From Thermoanaerobaculia bacterium (GTDB taxonomy: Bacteria > Acidobacteriota > Thermoanaerobaculia > Multivoradales > J023): a DNA stretch of 64,000 bases. Shown here one piece after another: positions 32,738 to 40,180 of this stretch (its first letter is position 1; the number at the start of each line of letters is the position of its first letter). The position numbers and the translations under genes were made by a program. Location of the stretch: contig JAUIJL010000001.1 of assembly GCA_030431255.1 (NCBI GenBank), positions 1 to 64,000 on the forward strand, in the 5' to 3' direction. The notes beneath the pieces were generated by a model that was given only the letters and a program-made list of their open reading frames with translations, searched no databases and was not told the DNA's origin.

Positions 32738-33601
32738 ATGCCAAGTGAATCCAAACGTATTCCCGCCTCGCTGACGGTGATGATCCGGTCGAGCGGGCAG
32801 GAAATTCTTCAAGAGTGGCTGAGCGAGCAATTGAGCGCGGACACCCTTCGGTTGGATTTGATCGACGAGAAGACCTTGGAGGTCGAGTCGCAGGAGTTCC
32901 TCGCGGTGCTCTCGTCGGCTTTGGGCTCTGAGGAGCTCGTCGACTTCGAGCGGCCGGCCTGGCAGCCGGTGCTGTCGTTCCTCGACGAGCTTTCGCGGGC
33001 GCGGGACCACGCGGGTTTCGGCCCGATCGAAACCGCTTCGTTCGTTTTATCCCTGAAGCAGCCTCTATTTGCCCGGAGCCTGGAAAATCCGGAAAAACAG
33101 AGCTCGAAGGAGGAAATTTGGTGCGTGAACCAGGTCTTGGATCATCTGGCGCTCTACACCACGGATCTATTCCGGGAACGTCGAGAGGCGACCATTCTCC
33201 GCCAGCAAGAGGAGATGGAAGAGCTCTCGACCCCGGTGGTCAAGGTGTGGGACGGCATCCTGGCACTGCCCTTGGTGGGCACCCTGGACACCCGCCGCAG
33301 CCAAATGGTGACGGAGAGCTTATTGGAGGCCATCGCCGCCACGGGCTCAGAAATCGCCATCCTGGACATGACCGGCGTTCCCGCTATCGATACCCGAATG
33401 GCGCAGCATCTGATGCGCACCGTGGCCGCCACCCGATTGATGGGAGCGGACTGTATTCTGAGCGGCATCCGTCCTCAGATTGCTCAAACCATTGTGCACC
33501 TCAAGATTCAGCTCGGTGACATCAAAACCGAGTCGACGCTGGCAGCCGCTTTGAAATCCGCCTTCCGCCAATCCGGGCTGAAGGTACAGGCAGAGGGTTG
33601 A
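32738..33601 (+). CDS. rsbR: RsbR-type stressosome scaffold protein
   Basis: This 287-residue protein has AGGAGC before its ATG. The N-terminal sensor region (about 10-155) is helical and resembles RsbRD_N rather than the globin-like domain of B. subtilis RsbRA. The STAS domain follows (about 165-280). Both phosphorylatable threonines of RsbR are present at the expected places: Thr185 in GTLDT-RRSQ and Thr219 in VPAIDTRMAQHL. The protein would co-assemble with RsbS and be phosphorylated by RsbT. It begins the rsbRST operon; its stop TGA at 33599-33601 lies 2 bp before the ATG of rsbS. Confidence 0.92.
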   Translation: MPSESKRIPASLTVMIRSSGQEILQEWLSEQLSADTLRLDLIDEKTLEVESQEFLAVLSSALGSEELVDFERPAWQPVLSFLDELSRARDHAGFGPIETASFVLSLKQPLFARSLENPEKQSSKEEIWCVNQVLDHLALYTTDLFRERREATILRQQEEMEELSTPVVKVWDGILALPLVGTLDTRRSQMVTESLLEAIAATGSEIAILDMTGVPAIDTRMAQHLMRTVAATRLMGADCILSGIRPQIAQTIVHLKIQLGDIKTESTLAAALKSAFRQSGLKVQAEG

Positions 33602-33603
33602 CC

Positions 33604-33957
33604 ATGGACAGAATTCCTATCGCGAAAATCGGATCCTGCCTCTTCGCGACGATCCAAGTGGATATGCACGACCGTTTGGCGCTCGCTCTACGCGAGGACC
33701 TGGGTAGTGAGCTCCTGCGCACTCAAGCGAAAGGAGTCTTGTTGGATATCACCAGCCTGGACACCCTGGACACGTTTATCGCCCGTTTGCTCGCCGGTAT
33801 CGGCGCGATGGCCCAATTGCTGGGCGCTCGCACCGTGCTCGTGGGCATGCGGCCGGCGGTCGCCATGACTTTAGTAGAGCTGGGATTGACGCTCGAAGGG
33901 GTGCAGACCGCGCTCAATGTCGAGCGGGGCATGGCCCTATTAGAGGCCACTCGTTAA
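33604..33957 (+). CDS. rsbS: RsbS-type STAS antagonist
   Basis: This 117-residue single-STAS protein matches RsbS over its whole length (IPIAKIGSCLFATIQVDMHD, GVLLDIT, LVGMRPAVAMTLVELGLTL). The regulatory serine of RsbS (Ser59 in B. subtilis, in DSF) is Thr57 here (DTF), so the switch residue is conservatively replaced. ATG 33604 is chosen because it gives the canonical length; the TTG at 33598 overlaps the previous stop. Role: sequesters RsbT until phosphorylated. Confidence 0.93.
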   Translation: MDRIPIAKIGSCLFATIQVDMHDRLALALREDLGSELLRTQAKGVLLDITSLDTLDTFIARLLAGIGAMAQLLGARTVLVGMRPAVAMTLVELGLTLEGVQTALNVERGMALLEATR

Positions 33958-34044
33958 TCAACCACTATTCACTCAGCTGGAAGACAGCTGAAACGCTTGA
34001 TCAACCTGAAACCAAATACAACCTGTCATCAGATACATTCATTG

Positions 34045-34455
34045 ATGAATATTCCTCTTGAGCTGGTCTCGGTGCAGACGGATGACGACCTATCGCGGGT
34101 GCGAAAGGCCGTTTCCACATGCGCATCGAGTCTGAGCTTCGATGTCATGTCGCGGACTCGATTGGTGACAGCTGCCAGCGAGCTGGCCCGCAACATGTTG
34201 AAGTACGGAGGCGGAGGCGTTGTGCAGATCGAAAAATTACGAGAAAGCTCGAGGGTGGGCCTGCGAGCCACCTTCGAAGATCAAGGGCCGGGCATGGCCG
34301 ATACGGAGAAAGCCCTCACGGACGGATTTTCGTCGGGACGAGGTTTAGGTCTCGGGTTGGGCGGTGCCCGCCGTTTGGTGGACGAATTCCTTCTGGACTC
34401 ACAACCCGGGCGGGGCACCAAGGTTTCCATCGCAACGTGGGTGCGGAACCGATGA
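34045..34455 (+). CDS. rsbT: RsbT-type switch protein kinase
   Basis: From ATG 34045 this is 136 residues and aligns across the RsbT family: SVQTDDDLSRVRKAVS at the start, the N-box ELARNMLKYGGGG, EDQGPGMADTEKALTDGFS with the G1 box, and GLGLGLGGARRLVDEF. RsbT phosphorylates RsbR and RsbS and then activates a downstream partner, in Bacillus the phosphatase RsbU. Here the partner is not RsbU-like; the next genes are candidates. Its TGA overlaps the next ATG (ATGA). Confidence 0.94.
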   Translation: MNIPLELVSVQTDDDLSRVRKAVSTCASSLSFDVMSRTRLVTAASELARNMLKYGGGGVVQIEKLRESSRVGLRATFEDQGPGMADTEKALTDGFSSGRGLGLGLGGARRLVDEFLLDSQPGRGTKVSIATWVRNR

Positions 34456-35495
34456 CGGGAATTCGCAAACCGAGGTTGTTGCGAGCGCGGTTTATCGCCG
34501 CCATTCCGATGGAAGAGCGGAGCCGAGTGGCCGCCGCTCGCCGGCAGGCTCAGACCATGGCCTTGAAGCTGGAATTCAATGAGGAACAATTAGGACGGCT
34601 CTCATTGGTGGTGACCGAAGCGGCGACCAATGCCTTGATTCATGGACAGGATGGCGAGATGGTGATCTCGGCCATGGAGCACGGCGCCGCGCGTTGGGTG
34701 GAAATGGTCGCTGTCGATCAGGGGCCGGGCATTGCCAAGCTGGGCCGCGCCCTCGCCGGTGGCGCATCGACCAAAGGTAGCCTGGGGCAAGGTCTCGGGG
34801 CGATCCGCAGGCTTTCCGACACTTTCGAAATCTTCGCTCCACCGACCCTGGGCACCGCGATCGTCAGCCGAATCTACGGCTCCGGTCCCCAAGATACTGA
34901 GGCCGACGGTCCGGTTCTGGGTGCGGTGTGTCGAGCCAAACGGCGGCTTCAGGAATGTGGTGACGGCTGGGGTTTTCGCGCAAGCCGTGGGAATTCAAGC
35001 GACGGGTTTTTGTTGGTGGTCGATGGAGTGGGTCACGGTAAGGAGGCCGAGAAAGCCGCGACGGAAGCCATCAAGCTGCTGGCCGACTCCCGTGCCGGAT
35101 CTCCCCGGGAGCTGATCGGTGAGCTGCATGTGGGTCTGGACGGCACAAGAGGCGCCGCGGCGGCCGCGGTGAGCTTCGACACTGAGCAAGAGGAGGTCAT
35201 ATTCTGCGGAGTCGGAAATATAAGCGCTTGCCTCCGGACCTCGGAAGGTCGGCAAGGGCTGACCAGCCTCAACGGTGCCCTCGGTCACGGCACAGTCGAA
35301 TTACAAGAGTTTCGATATCCCTGGCCCCGGAGATCCCTGCTGATTCTGCATTCCGACGGTATTTCGAGCCGCTGGTCTCTGGACGATTATCCTGGCCTGC
35401 GTTTGCGCCACCCATCACTGATTTCAGCCGTTCTCTACCGAGACTTCAACTACGACCATGACGACGCCACGGTGGTCACGGTCGCCCGTCGCTGA
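34452..35495 (+). CDS. ATPase-PP2C fusion (RsbX/SpoIIE-like phosphatase)
   Basis: From ATG 34452 this is 347 residues. The N-terminal half (about 1-140) is an anti-sigma-type HATPase domain with VVTEAATNALIHGQDG (N-box), VDQGPGIAKLGRAL and SLGQGLGAIRRL. The C-terminal half (about 160-347) is a PP2C/SpoIIE-type phosphatase, with metal motifs VVDGVGHGKEAEKAA, a GVGNISA core and the final YDHDDATVVTVARR. It takes the place of RsbX, the phosphatase that resets RsbR/RsbS, with an extra kinase-like module. It overlaps rsbT by 4 bp. Whether the ATPase half is an active kinase or a binding module is not known. Confidence 0.92.
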   Translation: MTGIRKPRLLRARFIAAIPMEERSRVAAARRQAQTMALKLEFNEEQLGRLSLVVTEAATNALIHGQDGEMVISAMEHGAARWVEMVAVDQGPGIAKLGRALAGGASTKGSLGQGLGAIRRLSDTFEIFAPPTLGTAIVSRIYGSGPQDTEADGPVLGAVCRAKRRLQECGDGWGFRASRGNSSDGFLLVVDGVGHGKEAEKAATEAIKLLADSRAGSPRELIGELHVGLDGTRGAAAAAVSFDTEQEEVIFCGVGNISACLRTSEGRQGLTSLNGALGHGTVELQEFRYPWPRRSLLILHSDGISSRWSLDDYPGLRLRHPSLISAVLYRDFNYDHDDATVVTVARR

Positions 35496-35523
35496 AGAAC
35501 GCCTCTTATTCGAGAATCACACC

Positions 35524-37155
35524 ATGCGCATTACCATCCTGACTATAGCCATCCAAGCCGAGCATGACCTAGTGTTGGTGCGTCAGCGATGCCGCCAGCT
35601 TGCGGAGCAGCTGGGGCTCGACACCAACCGTCAAACCCGTTTGGCCACGGCCGTGTCGGAAATCTCTCGCAACGCCTTTCAATACGCCGGCGGCGGCAAA
35701 GTCGAGCTGATCGTCGACCGGGATGGGGCGCAGCTCATGGTGAGAGTGTCCGACTCGGGACCGGGCATCGGCAACCTGCAGAAAATCCTCTCCGGCAATT
35801 ATCGTTCCGAGACGGGTCTTGGTCTTGGGCTGGTGGGGGCCCGACGTTTGGTGGACGGGTTTGAGATTCAGTCCTCACCCGGCGCGGGCACCACCGTGAT
35901 CTTGAAAGCCCGGATTGCCGGTGAGGTACCCGAGGAAAGTGAGCTGCTGAGCCACGTGGACGAGCTGACGCGAACCCCGTCGGGAGACCCTTTTCGCGAG
36001 GTGTTACAGCAGAACCAAGAGCTGATGCGGGCACAGAATGCCTTGGCCGAGGCCAATCGAGATCTCGAGCACTCCCAGCAGGCCAAAGATCGCTTTCTGG
36101 CTATGTTGGCCCACGAGCTACGCAACCTGCTCAATGCCCTGCGTAGCTCGATGGAGGTCCTCAAGCGGCGGCCGGATGAGGACCTTCGAGATCGCATGGA
36201 GCAAATCGCCGATCTGCAAGTGGAGCATCTCGGGCGGTTGGTCAACGATCTTCTGGACGTTTCGCGGATCATCCGTGGCACCCTCGAGCTGCGTCCCGTT
36301 CCGGTGGACGCGGGAGAGGAGATCCGCCGCACGGCGGTCGCTTGGGGGGAACGCATTACCGGCTGCGGCCGTAAGCTCACCACAGAGATCCCAGAGGGTC
36401 CGATATGGGTCACGGCGGATCCCACGCGTCTGGCCCAGATCATCGGCAATTTGCTTTCCAACGCGCGAAAATTTACCGACGTCGGCGGTAAGATCCATTT
36501 GGCGATCGAGTCTGGGCCCGGGCGAGCGTGTATCCGGGTCATCGACGACGGCTGCGGGATGGAAAAGGATCAGCTCGACGAGGTCTTCGGCGCTTTTGCC
36601 CAAACCTCTCAAGCCAAAGAGCGCATGACCGGTGGCTTGGGTTTGGGCCTGGCGATTACCCGGGCCCTGGCCGAAGCCCATGGCGGCTCGTTGACGGCCG
36701 AGAGCGCGGGCCCCGGACTGGGGACCACGATGGTCCTCGAGCTGCCCCTCGGCCGGCCGCCCGTGGAAGAGCGGGATGCCCCGGTTAAGGAGACGAGCTC
36801 GTTGGTGCGGCGAATCCTTCTGGTGGACGACCACCGGCCTTCGATCCAAGGCCTTTCCGAGCTGCTGAGGTTGGAAGGCCACGAGGTGGAGCTGGCCGCG
36901 GATGGTCCCCAAGCCCTCGATCTGGTTCAGGAATTCGAGCCGGACGTGGTGCTCTGTGACCTGGGCTTGCCGGGCATGACCGGCCATGAGGTCGCGCGAA
37001 AGCTTCGTGAATCCCAAACCGCGGCCCGCCTTTTAGCCCTGACCGGTTTCGTCGACGTGGCTTCGAGGAAAGAGGCGCTGGAAGCCGGTTTCGAAGCGGT
37101 TCTGGCCAAACCCATCGACCTCCAGCTGCTCAATCGCCATCTCTTGACCCACTGA
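35524..37155 (+). CDS. RsbT-like/histidine kinase/receiver fusion, probable stressosome output
   Basis: From ATG 35524 this 543-residue protein has four parts. Residues 1-130 are an RsbT-like HATPase (VSEISRNAFQYAGGG, GLGLGLVGARRLV). Residues about 155-195 form a coiled-coil linker. Residues 190-410 are a complete histidine kinase: H-box AMLAHELRNLLN (His197), N-box NLLSNARKFT, G-boxes DDGCGM and GGLGLGLAI. Residues 430-543 form a receiver with phosphoacceptor Asp479 in LCDLGLPG. The alternative upstream ATG at 35458 would overlap the preceding gene. The layout suggests that switch-protein input is converted directly into phosphorelay output. A comparable stressosome/two-component linkage is known in Vibrio, but the fusion of all modules in one chain is notable. 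Confidence 0.93.
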   Translation: MRITILTIAIQAEHDLVLVRQRCRQLAEQLGLDTNRQTRLATAVSEISRNAFQYAGGGKVELIVDRDGAQLMVRVSDSGPGIGNLQKILSGNYRSETGLGLGLVGARRLVDGFEIQSSPGAGTTVILKARIAGEVPEESELLSHVDELTRTPSGDPFREVLQQNQELMRAQNALAEANRDLEHSQQAKDRFLAMLAHELRNLLNALRSSMEVLKRRPDEDLRDRMEQIADLQVEHLGRLVNDLLDVSRIIRGTLELRPVPVDAGEEIRRTAVAWGERITGCGRKLTTEIPEGPIWVTADPTRLAQIIGNLLSNARKFTDVGGKIHLAIESGPGRACIRVIDDGCGMEKDQLDEVFGAFAQTSQAKERMTGGLGLGLAITRALAEAHGGSLTAESAGPGLGTTMVLELPLGRPPVEERDAPVKETSSLVRRILLVDDHRPSIQGLSELLRLEGHEVELAADGPQALDLVQEFEPDVVLCDLGLPGMTGHEVARKLRESQTAARLLALTGFVDVASRKEALEAGFEAVLAKPIDLQLLNRHLLTH

Positions 37156-37227
37156 AGCGGCGATGAGCCGCGCCGAGCATCGCCGGCCGAGCATCAAGGG
37201 CTCCGTTGGCCCAAGGCTCGGTCCGAA

Positions 37228-38250
37228 TCAGATGCCGGTCCGGATTAGATGCCGGGCAATAGTCTCGGCCGCCAATCGGTTGCCGGCCCGATTCCAATGG
37301 GTGTCGCGGGGTTTGTAAAGGCGCTCTCGCCGCCCGGCTTCGATGAAAGCCGGGAGCAGGTCGAGCACGGGGATGCCCGCGTTCTCGAGCGCCTGGGCCA
37401 GCTCGATATTGGGCTTCTCCCAGGGGATGTGCCCCTCGAAGCCGATCCTGGCGGTGATCCGTTCCTGTAGATCCCGGTCGACTTGCAGCTCATCGGGCAG
37501 AAGGGTCACCAAGAAGCGGCAGCCCCGCCGTTGAGTGGCCGCCTGCATCTCACCGAAGATCGACACGATTGCCGACAGATTCTGTTCCACCATTCGGCTC
37601 GACGGCAGGAATTGCTGGGCCGCACCGGCTCGTAGCTCCAAAAAAACCTCTTCCAAGAAAGTCGGTTGGCTGTCGTGGTAATCCGTGGGGTGAAAACCCA
37701 CCCGCTGCTTCGGCAGGATCACGAAGAGGTAGCGGAAAAAGTCGGCCACCAGCCAACGGCGCCTGGACGTGTTTCGTGGCCGGATGTGGAAGTCGTTGCC
37801 GACGAAGAAGCCGACCACCACGAGATCCGGCTCCAAGGCCAGCGCTTCTTCCACCAGCACCTGCTGGTAGTCCTTTGCATCCAACCGTGGAATGCCCATG
37901 TTGACGACCTCGACCGAAACCGTCTCGGTGTCGAGCAAATCGTCGAGCAGGGTCAGATAGTTGGAGTCGTAGGGCACCACTCCGTACGCAAAAGAATCCC
38001 CCAGGGCCACAATCCGTGGACCGTCATGGCTCGGATCCGGCTCCAGGTCCTTGAATCCGAGGGAATTGAGCCGGAATCCGTAATCCTTGGAGAACGGTGG
38101 CGGTCTGAATTGTTGGTAGGAGTCGGAGGAGAAGATAAAGCTGGGGCGGAACTGGTGAAAGATCCGAAACGCCCCCTCGGTCAAGAGCAGAGTGATCCAT
38201 AAGATCACAAGTCCTTGGCCTAGGAGGCGCGCATAGCGAAGAAGGGTCAC
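37228..38250 (-). CDS. Membrane-anchored SGNH/GDSL-type hydrolase
   Basis: This 340-residue protein has an N-terminal membrane anchor (about 10-30). The SGNH blocks follow: block I is VALGDSFAYG (nucleophile Ser), block III is VGFFVGND, and block V is DTHWN near the C-terminus. It probably deacylates or transfers acyl groups on envelope polymers, as in AlgX/AlgJ-like or peptidoglycan/polysaccharide O-acetyl-modifying proteins. No polysaccharide cluster surrounds it. It overlaps nothing and lies 22 bp downstream of the exported deiminase-like gene, in the same orientation, so co-transcription is possible. Confidence 0.85.
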   Translation of the reverse strand: MTLLRYARLLGQGLVILWITLLLTEGAFRIFHQFRPSFIFSSDSYQQFRPPPFSKDYGFRLNSLGFKDLEPDPSHDGPRIVALGDSFAYGVVPYDSNYLTLLDDLLDTETVSVEVVNMGIPRLDAKDYQQVLVEEALALEPDLVVVGFFVGNDFHIRPRNTSRRRWLVADFFRYLFVILPKQRVGFHPTDYHDSQPTFLEEVFLELRAGAAQQFLPSSRMVEQNLSAIVSIFGEMQAATQRRGCRFLVTLLPDELQVDRDLQERITARIGFEGHIPWEKPNIELAQALENAGIPVLDLLPAFIEAGRRERLYKPRDTHWNRAGNRLAAETIARHLIRTGI

Positions 38251-38272
38251 GGAATGGGAATTCCCCGTCGAT

Positions 38273-39676
38273 TCAGCTGGGTTGTCTTTTCAAGACCTGG
38301 GTGGTGCAGTGGGCCGCGCCGTATCCCCGCTTGAGATGGTCGAGGTCGATCAGCTCGACGATTGTACCCGTTTCTCGCAGCCTTCGAAGGTAGCCTTCGC
38401 TGATGCCCTTCACCGCGCAAATGCGTTTGTCTTCAATGGTTAAGAAATTGGTTCCGTAGGCCTCCTGGTCGGCGGTGGAGACCGGCACGATGGTCTGCCG
38501 GCTGGACCTCAGGAAAGTGGAGAAGTCGACGTCCCGGGCGATCTGCCGGTAGCCGCCGTTCTGCTGCCGTTGGTACACGTCGACAGCCGGGCATTTTTCG
38601 CAAGATCCGCTGGATTTGATCCGATCCTCGGTCAACACCACCAGCTGCGGGCCGATGATGTTGAAGTAAGTGTCGAGGTGCATTTCCTGCTGGGTCTGCT
38701 TGGGGTCTTTGACCACGGCGACGAATCGCGAGCCGAAAACGTCCGCGGCCATCAGCTGTCGAATCGCCTCCATGTTGGTGCGATCTCCCTGTCCGATGTA
38801 CACCACGTCGCCGGCGGGCAGGAAGTCCCCACCCTCCAGGGTTCCGGGCGCTCGGACCGCGGCGAGGATCGGCACCCCCAAGGCCTCGAGCGCGATCTTC
38901 AAGATTTCGACCTCTGGCTGTCGCACGTCTCGCTTCGGCCGGGTGAGCACGACCCCTTTGCCGGTGGTGATCATTTGATCGCGGGTGAAATAGAGGTTCA
39001 TCAACGGCTGGGTCAGATATTCGGCTTTGAGGTCGTAGCCCCCGCGATCACCGCAGGACGACTCGGAGAATAGGAACGGGCTCGGTGAGCGTGGAAGCTC
39101 CGTGGAGCCCGGGTCGAGACTGACGAAGATCTTCATGTTTTGGATCGCGGCGTTGATCAATACCGGGCGCAGCTCCGTGGTCGTGGCCAGACGCCTCTTC
39201 AAATCCTTCGCCCGATTTTCCTCACACTCGCGTCGGGTCTCATTTCTGATGGCTTTGAAGTCATAGGTCACGAATCGGTCGGCCAATGCCAACATCTGCT
39301 CGGTGGAGGCCCGCCGGGTCAGCACATCCACTAAGTTGTGGATTTGCACCTCCGGTCGATTGAAGAGGCCACAGCCTTTGGCCATGGCTTCGACCATGTC
39401 GTCGTGCTCCTTGGCCGCCTGATGGGGGTCGAAGGGGTGCTCGAAGAGCGCCGACCACGGATGGGCGACGCCGGCCCAAAGCTCCGGGCCAGGCGTGTGC
39501 ACGAGAATGGTCTGTGCGCGGTGCCACTCGGCTCGTGCCCCCCAGCCGGAGGAGCTGTCCGCCGGCTCCTCGGATTTCGCGGTGGTGGCGATGCTGAGAA
39601 GGCAAATCAAAACGAATACCGGCTGAAAGAGGGACCCGGCAACGAACTTTGACGCGGTTCTGAAAGAGAAACCCAT
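38273..39676 (-). CDS. Exported arginine/agmatine deiminase-like enzyme (GME fold)
   Basis: From ATG 39676 this is 467 residues. A signal peptide (about 15-36, PVFVLICLLSIATTAKSEEP) is followed by a guanidino-modifying enzyme domain. Recognised motifs are LYFTRDQMITTGKGVVLTRP, LEGGDFLPAG, MHLDTYFNIIG and the C-terminal catalytic cysteine in GAAHCTTQV. These fit the arginine deiminase subgroup (hydrolysis of arginine to citrulline and ammonia) more than agmatine deiminase. Export is unusual, since ADI is normally cytoplasmic; the secreted form might act on peptidyl or free arginine outside. There are no neighbouring carbamate kinase or ornithine transferase genes. Confidence 0.86.
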   Translation of the reverse strand: MGFSFRTASKFVAGSLFQPVFVLICLLSIATTAKSEEPADSSSGWGARAEWHRAQTILVHTPGPELWAGVAHPWSALFEHPFDPHQAAKEHDDMVEAMAKGCGLFNRPEVQIHNLVDVLTRRASTEQMLALADRFVTYDFKAIRNETRRECEENRAKDLKRRLATTTELRPVLINAAIQNMKIFVSLDPGSTELPRSPSPFLFSESSCGDRGGYDLKAEYLTQPLMNLYFTRDQMITTGKGVVLTRPKRDVRQPEVEILKIALEALGVPILAAVRAPGTLEGGDFLPAGDVVYIGQGDRTNMEAIRQLMAADVFGSRFVAVVKDPKQTQQEMHLDTYFNIIGPQLVVLTEDRIKSSGSCEKCPAVDVYQRQQNGGYRQIARDVDFSTFLRSSRQTIVPVSTADQEAYGTNFLTIEDKRICAVKGISEGYLRRLRETGTIVELIDLDHLKRGYGAAHCTTQVLKRQPS

Positions 39677-40003
39677 GGCTCGACTCCTAGGTGCGTCGCG
39701 GCTTCCCGGGCCGCGCCCTCTGCTCAGAAGGCGGCCGGCGATGCCGGACTGGATGATCAGCCCGTGCGGAGTCGGTAGCCACATCGTCACCCACTCCGAG
39801 TTCGCGGTGTCGGTCGATGGGGTCGAAGCGAGCAACATCGGACCGACGAAGCGTTCGAGCTGTGGGTCTAGTGCAGGGTCCGCGTCAAAGGTCCCACTGA
39901 ATTTCTGGGAAAAGTGGAGCCGACATAAAAAAAGCACGGACGACTCGTGTCGTTCGTGCTTTTTGCTTCGGCTCGCAGGCCGAATCGAGCGGGTCTGGCG
40001 GGA
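39677..40003. other. 327-bp region without a long gene, containing a terminator
   Basis: Between the deiminase-like start and the small membrane-peptide gene there is no convincing coding frame on either strand; the long frames here lack membrane or domain logic. The right part holds the bidirectional terminator listed next. Confidence 0.5.
39929..39964. terminator. Bidirectional Rho-independent terminator
   Basis: AAAAAGCACG and CGTGCTTTTT form the outer stem, and GAC/GTC extends it towards the loop TCGT. T-runs follow in both directions. On the minus strand it terminates the small membrane-peptide gene 40 bp after its stop codon. Confidence 0.85.
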
Positions 40004-40102
40004 TCAGAACAGGTAGGTGTAGACCAACGCGACGAAGGATCCCAAAGCCCACATCGCTAGCTCAATCTTGTTGCGGGTGTGGTTGGTTTGGGGATTTGCC
40101 AT
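40004..40102 (-). CDS. 32-residue single-span membrane peptide
   Basis: An ATG at 40102, preceded by AGGAG at a good distance, opens a frame of 33 codons ending at TGA (40004-40006). The peptide starts MANPQTNHTRNKIELAMW, and the span ALGSFVALVYTYLF completes a single membrane helix with a basic N-terminal flank. It is followed 40 bp later by a strong terminator, so it looks like a genuine independent small gene. No family is recognised; such peptides often associate with a larger membrane complex. Conservation in relatives would be decisive. Confidence 0.65.
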   Translation of the reverse strand: MANPQTNHTRNKIELAMWALGSFVALVYTYLF

Positions 40103-40180
40103 GATTTGTGCGCTCCTGAGGGCTTCTTTTATTCGATGATGAAAGGATACCCACGGAGCATTACGATCGGCATTACAGCC

